Part shown: in pieces, positions 10,704-20,737 of the stretch
Layout of the letters: every line of letters starts with the position of its first letter
Position numbering within the stretch: the stretch's first letter is position 1
DNA from: Tannerella sp.
GTDB lineage: Bacteria > Bacteroidota > Bacteroidia > Bacteroidales > Tannerellaceae
NCBI GenBank assembly: GCA_031265585.1
Contig: JAISCL010000359.1
Coordinates: 1 to 38,637, forward strand
Direction: 5' to 3'
Length of the DNA stretch: 38,637 nt
Translations under genes and position numbers: made by a program
Notes under the pieces: model-generated
What the model was told of the DNA's origin: nothing
What the model saw: only the letters and a program-made list of their open reading frames with translations
The model's database searches: none

Positions 10704-12032
10704 TTATAGATACAAGTATGAATACGCCTTTATTTCATAAGGAATGCCATTATTCGCACTGATCTCATCTACTAACTGGGAGAAATCGCTATCATCCATA
10801 TAGCGTGACAGGTTAATGACCGGGCAGCCGTCTTTCAGGAATTGAACCGGGTCACTGATGCGTCCGTTTTTACAGGCATTTTTGTAAAGTGTAGATCCCG
10901 GGAAGGCAATAATCATATCTAATGAGATGGAAGAATGTTTTTTGTTTTTTTGCCACCAGGATAATGTTCGGTGGGCTGATTCGTTTGTTTCGTATTCATC
11001 ACCAATAATGATGGTGGAACGGGTATCTAAACCTGTATTAATCGTTAAATTAAGCGCCTGCTCTACCTGTTCGATCGTAATCTGTTTACGCATGCTTTTG
11101 AGTATCCGGTTATCAGCGCTTTCAATACCCAGGAAAATATAACGGCAGTTACTTCCTTTCAAGGCATCAATAATTTCCCGGTTGACACAGTCGACTCTTA
11201 GCTGGATGGACCAGATGAAATCATATTTTTTTGCCCGCCTGCAGAATTCCAGGACCCGTTTATTGTCGGATGCAAATAATTCTTCCCGCAGTGCGATGTA
11301 ATTTATTTTGAAATGCCGCGTCAAAAAATCTATCTCTGCAAAAATAGAGTCTAAGGATCTTTGGCGGTATTTACTGCCCGTCGGGTGAAAACAGAATGTA
11401 CAGTTATATTTGCAGGAGCGTCCTCCGATAATAGCAACCGGCGTATATTTCACTCCGTTTTCCACCTCTCCGTTTGTGTTTAAATAGTTGTCGTAATCGA
11501 AACCGAGGTAGTCAGGAAAAGGAATTGTATCTAAATCCTGAATTTCTTTTCGTGGAGCTGTCCGGTAATATTTACCATCTTTTAAATAGATTAATCCGGT
11601 CACATTTTCAACTGGTAACCGTTCGGTCAGGGCATTAATCAGTTCGGGTACGGTAATTTCACCTTCCCCGATTACCCCGTAATCGACAATCTCAAGCGCA
11701 GTCATTGCATTTTCAGCATCAGATGTAATCATTCCTCCTCCCGCAATTGAAATAATGGAAGGTTTAATCTCTTTTGCCATCCTGAATACCGGATCAATTT
11801 CCGGGAATTGTCCGGAGATACCGCCCACTCCTATTATGTCAATGTGATTATTTTCAATGAATGTTTTCAGGATATTAAAACATTCTCCGTCAATATGATT
11901 AAGATTCGCGGTAAATACATTTGCTATCTTCGCCTGTTTAAGCGCTGATGATACATACAGTGTCCCTAACGGCATAATATATCCGCATTTTTTTGTAGAG
12001 AAATAACGGGGTACAACTAATAATACATTCAT
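10704..12032 (-). CDS. B12-binding-domain-type radical SAM protein
   Basis: 442-aa ORF; N-term MNVLLVVPRYFSTKKCGYIMPLGTLYVSSALK plus VDYGVIGEGEITVPELI; radical SAM cluster motif CKYNCTFC. Confidence 0.88.
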   Translation of the reverse strand: MNVLLVVPRYFSTKKCGYIMPLGTLYVSSALKQAKIANVFTANLNHIDGECFNILKTFIENNHIDIIGVGGISGQFPEIDPVFRMAKEIKPSIISIAGGGMITSDAENAMTALEIVDYGVIGEGEITVPELINALTERLPVENVTGLIYLKDGKYYRTAPRKEIQDLDTIPFPDYLGFDYDNYLNTNGEVENGVKYTPVAIIGGRSCKYNCTFCFHPTGSKYRQRSLDSIFAEIDFLTRHFKINYIALREELFASDNKRVLEFCRRAKKYDFIWSIQLRVDCVNREIIDALKGSNCRYIFLGIESADNRILKSMRKQITIEQVEQALNLTINTGLDTRSTIIIGDEYETNESAHRTLSWWQKNKKHSSISLDMIIAFPGSTLYKNACKNGRISDPVQFLKDGCPVINLSRYMDDSDFSQLVDEISANNGIPYEIKAYSYLYL

Positions 12033-12043
12033 TTTTCCTGATT

Positions 12044-13417
12044 TTATTTGACATTCAATATCGTATAGTCAGATCTTATCCGGCTGATATTTTCTATCGG
12101 TGAAACGCCGAAACGTTTTTCATATAAACGCTCGAACCTTTTCAGGATGATTTTTTGAACAAAATCTTTTGTGAAGTCGCAAAAAACATCCCGGTATTCT
12201 TCCGGATAAGCGTTATACAAATAGAAACAGCCGCCGCCACAATTCCATTTAACGGTACAGTCCTTGCATTTTTCCTTTGAATATACATTTTCGTCAAGAA
12301 GATTCCTAAAAATCTCCCGGTCGACCGCTATTTTGTGATTACCAGTCACTGTGTTAGCGAAGACTTCTCCATAAATAACTTTATGATAAGCTGTATCGTT
12401 TGAAGTTGAAATGCAATAACAGCCGCTTAACTTGCCGTTTGCCGTGAGGCAAAATTCACCGGCACATGCGCGTTCTGTCGGATATACGGTTCTTAAATAG
12501 GGAAATGAAGTCAGGCTTTTACCTTTTACATGCACTTCTCTGTCAATTGCCAGAAAATTATCCGTATAGATTTTCAAGAAACGGCTTAAATCTGTTGATT
12601 TCGGGAATAAGTCGGCTGCCGTCACAGGTTCAAACATCATATTGGTTATTTCCGGGAATTTTTCATCCAATTGATGATACATCTCAAGCATCCGTTCCAC
12701 ATTATCCGGTGTTATTGTTGCGTTTATTTGTGGAATAATATGATGAGAAATAAGTTTTTGTATGTTATTTATAATCGTTTGATATTGTCCGCGCTGTTTG
12801 TTTTGTATTTCTTCCAGGATATCAAATGATATGCTGATGTTAATATTGTTTTGACGGATGAACGCCAGCATCGTATCAGTCATCAAGGTTCCATTTGTAA
12901 TAATTGTAAAGTCAATGTGTTTAGCATTAACTTTCGCCTTTTGTCCGGCATAAATAATGCTATCATGCACTAAATTCCATGACAGCATGGGTTCCCCGCC
13001 TCCCATATAAGAGATGGAGAGCGGTCTGTCTTGTTTTTTAGAATTGATAAAAAAATCAATTGCATATTTTAATTTTCCGATATCAAGTTCTATGTCGGAA
13101 CGTCCTTTTGCAGAATAGCAATAGCTGCAGTTAAGATTGCACTTTTGATTGGGCAAAACGGTCAGTAATGGATAGTCTTCAATATTTCTTACTTTTCGGG
13201 CGCGATTTTTCAGCGGCACAAAGTCCGAAAGTTCATTTATGATATGCTGTAATGCCCGGTCTGTAATTTCTTCATCGTCCAATATCTTTGCCGTTTCATT
13301 CGTTAACCATACCGCCTTGCGCGTCATTGGAGAATATAACAAACAGAGTTTACCCGGAGGAACAGTCATATCATAAGGATAAACAAATAAGTCCTTTTTG
13401 TTTAAGATTTTATACAT
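12044..13417 (-). CDS. Radical SAM/SPASM peptide maturase, paralog 6
   Basis: 457 aa; CNLNCSYCYSAKGRS; GGGEPMLSW; DILEEIQNKQRGQY; SPASM CKDCTVKWNCGGGC. Confidence 0.92.
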   Translation of the reverse strand: MYKILNKKDLFVYPYDMTVPPGKLCLLYSPMTRKAVWLTNETAKILDDEEITDRALQHIINELSDFVPLKNRARKVRNIEDYPLLTVLPNQKCNLNCSYCYSAKGRSDIELDIGKLKYAIDFFINSKKQDRPLSISYMGGGEPMLSWNLVHDSIIYAGQKAKVNAKHIDFTIITNGTLMTDTMLAFIRQNNINISISFDILEEIQNKQRGQYQTIINNIQKLISHHIIPQINATITPDNVERMLEMYHQLDEKFPEITNMMFEPVTAADLFPKSTDLSRFLKIYTDNFLAIDREVHVKGKSLTSFPYLRTVYPTERACAGEFCLTANGKLSGCYCISTSNDTAYHKVIYGEVFANTVTGNHKIAVDREIFRNLLDENVYSKEKCKDCTVKWNCGGGCFYLYNAYPEEYRDVFCDFTKDFVQKIILKRFERLYEKRFGVSPIENISRIRSDYTILNVK

Positions 13418-15434
13418 CTTCTATGGGAGCTAAGTAATATCCGGTTCTAAATAGCCATAATAAAAGGGACACTTGGTGAAAATGACATTCTTCTATTACG
13501 TCATTATGTCTGGTTGTCCCTTTTGTGATTTTAGATAATGGAAATAATATATTGATCTTTCCGATCTTCCAGTTACAACTGTCTGCAATATTATCAGTAG
13601 GTAGATAGCCTGCGAGTATATTCCATGCGATCATTTGCCGGTGTCTTAAATGATTGAATACATCTCCTAACAGATCGAAATGATAATCGTCAATGGACTT
13701 GTTCCTTGCCTCAATTAATTGTAATCCCATGCTATTAAGTATAAGTATCAATGTATCAACATAAGATAAAATAGTTTGCCTTCTATTATCCATTTTATAT
13801 CGATGCCATGCTGTTTCTATTTTTTCCAATGTGAAATTGTAACTCGGCAAAACTGTCTTGTAGTTATTTATGCCGCTTTTGGATTTTTCCTCATATAACA
13901 AATCCAATGATTTTGCTATAAATTGGGCAGTTTCCAGATTATAATTTATATCAATTGTAGTATTTTTAAATCCAAAAAACCGGATATTGGAATAACGTCG
14001 TTTGTCTTCATGTATTTTTTCTATGTATTCGGAGAATATATGATATTCCGTAACGACCGGAATTTCCTTTTCATAAACTTCCATTGGTAAGTGGGTTGCT
14101 AAAATGTAATTCCTGTCGGAGTTTTCAGAACATATAGCAATAGTTGAGACCGCATTTTTTAAATTAATCAGATTGATTATTTTTTGTTTAGCTTCTTCTT
14201 CGAATGGTGATATCTCAATAAAAGAACAGGAAATATCCGGAATCTGTTTATATCCGGAATATCTCGTTTTAAATAAATTAATACTGTCCTTGTTGTCTGT
14301 GATAATTGTTATTTGTGTTTTGTTAAGGCTATTAATTTCATCAAAATTTGCAAAATGACAGACTTTTATGGCTGTTTTTAACAATTCCATCCCCATCATA
14401 TTGAATCCCAATAGAACGATATTTACAAAATTACTAGAAAAAGGGGTTATTTTGTTTTGTAACAGAGAATCATATTGAAAAGTTGATTGGGGGGCCAAAA
14501 TCTTAGATAAATGTCCATATCCCCATATTTTACCTGCCCAGATTTCGTAAAAATTGAAAGGGAAGAGGTGGATTAACGGAAAATTTTGCTCCTGAAAATA
14601 TTTTAGCATGAAAGAATCATCCCAATAAGAAAGAAAGCATTTTATTGTTTCTGTTTTTTCATATTTTTTCTCCGGAATTTTGTCTTTTAGTATTCTTATA
14701 ATATTATCAATGATTAGAATGTTGCCGGAATCACACCACTCTATCGAATTATCTCCAAGAATTACAATATGTCTACAAACTTCCAATTTTAATACTGATA
14801 ATTCTTTTTTATCATTAATGTCTCCTTTATAGATGATTATTCGCTTTCTTGTTTTATTATCCAAAAAACCAAGTTGTGTTTTTATTGTTTGTGGAGAATG
14901 ATTACTTAGTATTACAATGCGTCTTTGCTCATTGTTTTTATGTTGATCAACATTTATCAGATATTGTACGACAGAAAAGATCAACTCATTTGCCCCAATT
15001 ATTACATCATGCTTCTGTAATGATTTATAACGAATCAATCCTTTCTCCACAACAGATATTCTTCGCTGAAGTAAATTATTGAATGTAGAAATGAGCAGTC
15101 CGCTGAAAACAATAGAACCAATAAAAGAAACAAGTATTGAAAAGAATTTAAAGTGGATAGGTTCCGGTGCATTATCAACTCCACTGGTTTGTGAAAAGAG
15201 GCTATATATCTTTAATATAAGCTCGGGATTGTGGTCTTTTCTGATCATGTTGGCTAACAAAGATATATAGATGATCGTGAAAACGACAACAACTAATAAA
15301 AGACTTAACTGGTATTTGGATTTTCCTTTTAATAGATTGTCTAATTGGTTATTGCAGCGTAATATATACCATAATGCTGCAATAGTGAAAGATAAAGAAA
15401 AAATAATCAATAATATCCAATTTAATATTTCCAT
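13410..15434 (-). CDS. Membrane protein with tandem TrkA/RCK-like domains (CASTOR/POLLUX ion-channel-like)
   Basis: 674 aa; three N-terminal hydrophobic segments, then HDVIIGANELIFSVVQYLI and NIVLLGFNMMGMELLKTAI Rossmann-like starts; possible RyR-like C-terminus. Confidence 0.7.
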   Translation of the reverse strand: MEILNWILLIIFSLSFTIAALWYILRCNNQLDNLLKGKSKYQLSLLLVVVVFTIIYISLLANMIRKDHNPELILKIYSLFSQTSGVDNAPEPIHFKFFSILVSFIGSIVFSGLLISTFNNLLQRRISVVEKGLIRYKSLQKHDVIIGANELIFSVVQYLINVDQHKNNEQRRIVILSNHSPQTIKTQLGFLDNKTRKRIIIYKGDINDKKELSVLKLEVCRHIVILGDNSIEWCDSGNILIIDNIIRILKDKIPEKKYEKTETIKCFLSYWDDSFMLKYFQEQNFPLIHLFPFNFYEIWAGKIWGYGHLSKILAPQSTFQYDSLLQNKITPFSSNFVNIVLLGFNMMGMELLKTAIKVCHFANFDEINSLNKTQITIITDNKDSINLFKTRYSGYKQIPDISCSFIEISPFEEEAKQKIINLINLKNAVSTIAICSENSDRNYILATHLPMEVYEKEIPVVTEYHIFSEYIEKIHEDKRRYSNIRFFGFKNTTIDINYNLETAQFIAKSLDLLYEEKSKSGINNYKTVLPSYNFTLEKIETAWHRYKMDNRRQTILSYVDTLILILNSMGLQLIEARNKSIDDYHFDLLGDVFNHLRHRQMIAWNILAGYLPTDNIADSCNWKIGKINILFPLSKITKGTTRHNDVIEECHFHQVSLLLWLFRTGYYLAPIEDV

Positions 15435-15436
15435 AG

Positions 15437-16702
15437 TTAAACAGTTAACAAAGTTTTTACTAACATATTTCTTACAAAATCACAATGTATTTCAAAATAT
15501 TCCGGAGGGTAGGCGTATCGCGCCAATAAACATCCTCCGCTGCAATGCCATTTGGCAATGCAAGACTGACAGGTTGTATGCCGGTAAACGTTCTTATTCA
15601 TGATCTCCTGTAGTTTTTTTGTGTTTATCATCACTTCGTTGCCGGATGTCACAGAACCATAATGGAACTGTTCATAAAAATCTTCTTTCGGAGAAGAAAT
15701 GCGTGAACAGGCCGTTATTTCACCTTCGGGTGTAAGGGTGAATTTGCTTAAACAAGCACGTTCTTTACATATTTCTGCACTGTTTACGAACGTATTCCCT
15801 ACATAGAAGTTGTTTTTCAATCCCAATTTATATGCGGAGAAATAGGAGTCGGTAAAAATTGTGTAAAAATACTTTAAATCGGCAGGCTGTTTAAATAACG
15901 AACGGTTCAGTACCGGTTCAAACGCAATTCCCCCTAAAGCCGGAAAACCGGTGATTATTTCTTCTGCCATTTCATTCATACGGTGAACGTTTAATGGCGT
16001 AATTGTACTTCTTATACCGGGATAAATATCGTTTTCTATGAGGTAATTAATTCCTGCACAAACTTCATTGTACTTACCGCGCTGTTTATTTTGAATATCT
16101 TTCAGGACATCAAAAGAAACGACTAAGTTAACATTGTACTGTTTGATCATCTCCAGTACTTCCTGATTTAGCAGTGTTCCATTCGTCACAATTCCATACT
16201 TAATAGAGATGTTATATCGGCTTGCTAAATAATCTGCATGCATAATGGCCTCTTTTAACAAAGGAAAAGACAGTAAGGGATCTCCGCCGCCGGAAAAGGT
16301 CACCTGTAATTTTTTGTCTTTTTTTTGTGCGTTTATGAAGAAATCCAATGTTGTCAGCAGTTTATTCCTGTCGATAGACTTGCCGGAGCGCCCTTTAGCT
16401 GAATAACAATAGGAGCAGGAAAAATTGCATATATAATTGATAAGGATATTTAACTCGGTAGTTTCGTCGATACTTTTTATCTTATGTAATATTTTTTTTT
16501 GTTTGAATAGAAATCCGGAATCGGTTGATAAATCTTTGTTCCTGAAAAAAGTAGCATTATTTGCAAAAGAGTATACGTCTTTTTCCGATACCTGTAAGTG
16601 CATACCTGCGAAAGGAGCATATACCAAACAGTTCTTATCCGGTTCTGCCATTTCTGTATGGATAACAAATATTTCTTTTTTGTTTAAGGAAGGTATATTC
16701 AT
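15437..16702 (-). CDS. Radical SAM/SPASM peptide maturase, paralog 5
   Basis: 421 aa; CNFSCSYCYSAKGRS; SGGGDPLLSF; DVLKDIQNKQRGKY; SPASM CQSCIAKWHCSGGC. Confidence 0.92.
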   Translation of the reverse strand: MNIPSLNKKEIFVIHTEMAEPDKNCLVYAPFAGMHLQVSEKDVYSFANNATFFRNKDLSTDSGFLFKQKKILHKIKSIDETTELNILINYICNFSCSYCYSAKGRSGKSIDRNKLLTTLDFFINAQKKDKKLQVTFSGGGDPLLSFPLLKEAIMHADYLASRYNISIKYGIVTNGTLLNQEVLEMIKQYNVNLVVSFDVLKDIQNKQRGKYNEVCAGINYLIENDIYPGIRSTITPLNVHRMNEMAEEIITGFPALGGIAFEPVLNRSLFKQPADLKYFYTIFTDSYFSAYKLGLKNNFYVGNTFVNSAEICKERACLSKFTLTPEGEITACSRISSPKEDFYEQFHYGSVTSGNEVMINTKKLQEIMNKNVYRHTTCQSCIAKWHCSGGCLLARYAYPPEYFEIHCDFVRNMLVKTLLTV

Positions 16703-16706
16703 GTGT

Positions 16707-18029
16707 CTATTCTATATTACAAGTGTTGTTTACGCCTAATTTCCGAAGGATTAGTTCTTTCGAAAAAGTTCGTGTGAAGTCACAAATGATGTTGCGAACG
16801 GATTTGTCGTATTCGCGATTTTGCACCATGCATCCTCCTCCGCAATTCCATTTTACGAAACAGGCATTACATTCGGGATAATCATCTGTTGTATCTGTAT
16901 TTATAAGTTGTTGATACTTGTCGTAATCGAATGTTAAACGGCCGGCTTTATTGACTTCACCATAGATGCAGTTATGATAATGAGTATCCTGCGGTGAAGA
17001 TATTCGATGGCAAATCGTAAATGTACCTTCGGGGGTAAGGCATAGCTCTCCAAAACAATAACGCTTAACAATGGAATTAAGATTTCGCAGTGGAGCGCAT
17101 TTCAGTTGTTTTCCTTTTTGCTGAGCCAGATCAAGTGCGTCAAAAAAAAGTTCCAGGTATCTTTTATAGAACATTTTTGTTTTTTCAATATCATGAAAGG
17201 TATGTTTATCTGTGACAGGGTCAAACATATAACAGTTTACTCCGGGGAATCTCCTGATTAACTCCTGTACCATTTTGACCATTAGTTCTACGTTTAATGG
17301 AGTGATCATGGCTCGTATTTCAATATAAAGGCCAGCTTCCGATAACCGGTCAATAGTTTTACAAACCTTGTTGTATTGTCCCCGTTGTTTGCGTTGGATC
17401 TCCTCCAGTATTTCGAACGAAACGCGAAATTGTACCTGATAAGTAATAAACGTTTGAAGCATTTCTTCATTGAGAATGGAGCCGTTCGTGACGATTTCAG
17501 TTATCAAGTGGATTCCCTGCTTTTTTGCCAATGAATGTGAATATTCAATGCCAAATTTCAACAGTTTCCATGAGAGTGTCGGTTCACCGCCTCCTAAAAA
17601 GTTGATGAACAGTCTTTTTTCTTTGATTCGCTTTTCGTCAACAAAATAATCCAGCGTAGTTTTCAGTTGTTCCATACTCAACTCTTTGTTGGAGCGACCT
17701 TGTGCAGAAAAGCAATAGGAGCAGGAAAAGTTGCAGCTATAATTGGGTAAAATAGATAGGCGCAGGTATTCGTCAGGATGTTGAATACGATATATATGTT
17801 TCCCGTATAAAGAAGTGTCTGATAAATAATTTAAGTGTGTGAACAAATCTTCATCGCCCTGATTGTTTTCAATTACGTTCTCAAGTCGGGCAGGATATTC
17901 GGCATCGGTTTTCATCACATAGCCGGTCAATGGTGCATAGAGCAAATAAGTACCGGTTCCCTGATCTTTTTTGGATTCATCCGGAGGAATTACAAATATT
18001 GAACGGCGTAGCAGGTTGGGATATTGCAT
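16707..18029 (-). CDS. Radical SAM/SPASM peptide maturase, paralog 4 (start trimmed from ORF-track 18098)
   Basis: CNFSCSYCFSAQGRSNKE; GGGEPTLSW; EILEEIQRKQRGQY; SPASM CNACFVKWNCGGGC. MQYPNLLRRSIFVI aligns with sibling N-termini and begins 4 nt after paralog 3's stop. Confidence 0.9.
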   Translation of the reverse strand: MQYPNLLRRSIFVIPPDESKKDQGTGTYLLYAPLTGYVMKTDAEYPARLENVIENNQGDEDLFTHLNYLSDTSLYGKHIYRIQHPDEYLRLSILPNYSCNFSCSYCFSAQGRSNKELSMEQLKTTLDYFVDEKRIKEKRLFINFLGGGEPTLSWKLLKFGIEYSHSLAKKQGIHLITEIVTNGSILNEEMLQTFITYQVQFRVSFEILEEIQRKQRGQYNKVCKTIDRLSEAGLYIEIRAMITPLNVELMVKMVQELIRRFPGVNCYMFDPVTDKHTFHDIEKTKMFYKRYLELFFDALDLAQQKGKQLKCAPLRNLNSIVKRYCFGELCLTPEGTFTICHRISSPQDTHYHNCIYGEVNKAGRLTFDYDKYQQLINTDTTDDYPECNACFVKWNCGGGCMVQNREYDKSVRNIICDFTRTFSKELILRKLGVNNTCNIE

Positions 18030-18033
18030 ATTT

Positions 18034-19380
18034 TTATCCGGCGTGATTATGAATGAGTTCTTCCAGTGTAATTCCATGTTGATCAATATAATCATCATTG
18101 AGCTTTTCTAACAGCAGTTGATGGGCAAGGGCGCGTGTTGATTCACATATAATATTTACTATTTCTGTGGGATATTGTTTATTGTTTGCCAAACAACCGC
18201 CTCCGCAGTTCCATCTGACAAAACAGGAGGTGCAGTTTGGATTTTTCCGGGCGGTTTCTTTTTCTTTCAAACGATAGAACTTATCAAAATCAATATTAAC
18301 CGTATTTTCTTTATCCACAAAACCATAAATATGATCTTCATAATCATCCTCTTGCGGAGAAGATACTTCCAGACAAATAGAAAAAGTTCCCTCCGGTGTT
18401 AAACAGAATTCGCCATTACAATATCTTACAACAGTTGTATCAAGGCTTCTTGTAACAGCATTTCGAACGTCTTTACCATATTTTTTTGCCAATCTCCCGG
18501 CTTTTAAAAATGATTCGTTATAAATTTGATAGAAATTAGAAGTGTATTCCGGCTCATGAAAAGTATCCGTACTCGTGATAGGATCAAAATAATAAGTGTA
18601 GATAGCCGGAAAATATTTTATCATTTCCGCTGTCATTTCCTCAAGCAGATGGACGTTATCCGGCGTAATCATTGAACGAACTTCACAGGGTATACCTTTG
18701 CTCAACATTGCATTTATTGTTTTACGGACTCTTTGATACTGTCCACGCTGTTTATTTTGAATATCTTCCAGAATTTCAAATGAAATGCGTGGCATCACAT
18801 GATATTGTGATAATGTATTGAGTATATCTTCATTTATAATAGAACCATTTGTGATAAGTCCGAAAAATAATTCGATCCCCCGTTTTTTGGCAAGAGATGA
18901 CGCATATTCGATGCCATATTTCAGTAAATCCCAGGACATCACAGGTTCTCCCCCTCCAACAAAAGTAATTTTAAGATTTTTATTTTTCGATCCATTATTA
19001 CTTATAAAATAATCCAAAGTAGCCTTTAAATGCGACAAAGATAATTCTTTGTTCGAGCGTCCTTTTGCTGAAAAACAATAAGAACAGGAAAAATTACAGG
19101 TAAAGTTTAGTAATACATACAGCACCTGATAATCTTCCAGATGTTGTATCGTTTCTATTTGATTTCCGGATGTATCTTGCAAGGTCTCAAGCAGACCGGC
19201 TATTTCGGTATCCGCTTCCGCATGCTTAATGGCCTTATTTATCTGCTCAACGGTTTTATTATCAGCCAGCAACATATTTCCTGATAAAGGTGCATAGATA
19301 AGATAGAAATCATCCGGTCTTTGCCCGAAATGATGGCCGGTCGGCAGTGTGTATATATGATAGTCTGTTAATGTCATCAC
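18034..19380 (-). CDS. Radical SAM/SPASM peptide maturase, paralog 3
   Basis: 448 aa; CNFSCSYCFSAKGRSNKE; GGGEPVMSW; EILEDIQNKQRGQY; SPASM CTSCFVRWNCGGGC. Confidence 0.92.
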   Translation of the reverse strand: MMTLTDYHIYTLPTGHHFGQRPDDFYLIYAPLSGNMLLADNKTVEQINKAIKHAEADTEIAGLLETLQDTSGNQIETIQHLEDYQVLYVLLNFTCNFSCSYCFSAKGRSNKELSLSHLKATLDYFISNNGSKNKNLKITFVGGGEPVMSWDLLKYGIEYASSLAKKRGIELFFGLITNGSIINEDILNTLSQYHVMPRISFEILEDIQNKQRGQYQRVRKTINAMLSKGIPCEVRSMITPDNVHLLEEMTAEMIKYFPAIYTYYFDPITSTDTFHEPEYTSNFYQIYNESFLKAGRLAKKYGKDVRNAVTRSLDTTVVRYCNGEFCLTPEGTFSICLEVSSPQEDDYEDHIYGFVDKENTVNIDFDKFYRLKEKETARKNPNCTSCFVRWNCGGGCLANNKQYPTEIVNIICESTRALAHQLLLEKLNDDYIDQHGITLEELIHNHAG

Positions 19381-19384
19381 ATCA

Positions 19385-20737
19385 TTAAGTATTAGCGCCG
19401 TTCAATATTTCCATGATTGGTTTTCCTGTCCCGTTTTCATAATCCAGCTTCGTGCGATTCCAGATGATTTTTTTTGTGAAATTACGGATGAAATCACATT
19501 TTGCTTTTTTTCTTGTGCGATCATCCGATTTGTTCGTATGGATACATCCTCCTCCACAATTCCATTTTGCAAAACAATCTTTACATTCCGGATGGTTGTG
19601 TACATCTTCAGCTAACAGTTCAGCTAATTTGTGCTCATCAATGTCTATTTCTCCGGTTGGATGTATCTGTCCGTACACGTAATTTTTATAATGCTGCATT
19701 TCAGGAGAAGATACACATGGGCAAACTGTAATAGAACCGTCGGGACAAACCGCAAATTCCCCGGCGCAATATCGCTCTACCGAACAGTCAACATTACGGA
19801 GTAAACTACAGGATAATTCTATATCATGCTTTTCTGCAAGTTCATGTGCCGGAATGAAATTAGCAATAAAATCATCGTAAAATATGGTATCTATGTTCCG
19901 GGATGACCAGTCATTCAGTTCCATCAAGGGTTCAAACGACAAGTAATCAATCTGTGGAAATCGACAGGTAATATCTTCGATCATTTCACACTGCCGATGT
20001 ACGCTATGAGGAGTGATAACCGTATTAATTGAAAGCGGCGCACCATTTTCAACAAGCATTTTTATCTTTTGTGATACCGTATCAAAATGTTTTCTTTGCA
20101 GATTCTGAATATCTTCCAGTATATCGTATGAGATGACCAGTTCAATATTGTTTTTCAGGATGAAATCAATATCTTCCGCCTGAATTAATGAACCGTTGCT
20201 GACAATCTTAAACCACAAATCAAATCCTTCCCTATCTGCCAGTCTGTTCGCATGATCTACGGCTTTTTTAATAAGTTTTTTCGAGATCATTGGTTCTCCA
20301 CCACCCAGGAAAGATAATGATAGCTGATTTGTACCTGTTCGTTTTCTATTGATGAAATAATCTAATGCAGCAATTAATTTATTTTCGTCGATTTCAACGT
20401 TAGAACGGCTGGAAGCAGAATAACAATAGCTGCAATCGAAGTTGCATATATTGTTGAGTAATAGTGATATATTTATGAAATCAGAAGTCTTTCGAATACG
20501 TTTAGAGAGCGCTTCTTCCGAAGGACTTGTGTCGAGTAAAGCCGAAACGACCTCTTTTAAAGGTTCATCCGTATTTTTGCCGGTTAACAGGTGTTTCATT
20601 TTTTCGAGATCTTCTCCTGTCGCTATCGTAGCGATTGTTGAGAGCGGAGCGTAAAGCAGGAAAAACCGGTTTTTTTCCACAGGCAAAAAGTTGTGCAGTG
20701 AGCATGTATATATGTTGTTGTCAAATAAACTGTTCAT
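19385..20737 (-). CDS. Radical SAM/SPASM peptide maturase, paralog 2
   Basis: 450 aa; CNFDCSYCYSASSRSNVE; GGGEPMIS; DILEDIQNLQRKHF; SPASM CKDCFAKWNCGGGC. Confidence 0.92.
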   Translation of the reverse strand: MNSLFDNNIYTCSLHNFLPVEKNRFFLLYAPLSTIATIATGEDLEKMKHLLTGKNTDEPLKEVVSALLDTSPSEEALSKRIRKTSDFINISLLLNNICNFDCSYCYSASSRSNVEIDENKLIAALDYFINRKRTGTNQLSLSFLGGGEPMISKKLIKKAVDHANRLADREGFDLWFKIVSNGSLIQAEDIDFILKNNIELVISYDILEDIQNLQRKHFDTVSQKIKMLVENGAPLSINTVITPHSVHRQCEMIEDITCRFPQIDYLSFEPLMELNDWSSRNIDTIFYDDFIANFIPAHELAEKHDIELSCSLLRNVDCSVERYCAGEFAVCPDGSITVCPCVSSPEMQHYKNYVYGQIHPTGEIDIDEHKLAELLAEDVHNHPECKDCFAKWNCGGGCIHTNKSDDRTRKKAKCDFIRNFTKKIIWNRTKLDYENGTGKPIMEILNGANT

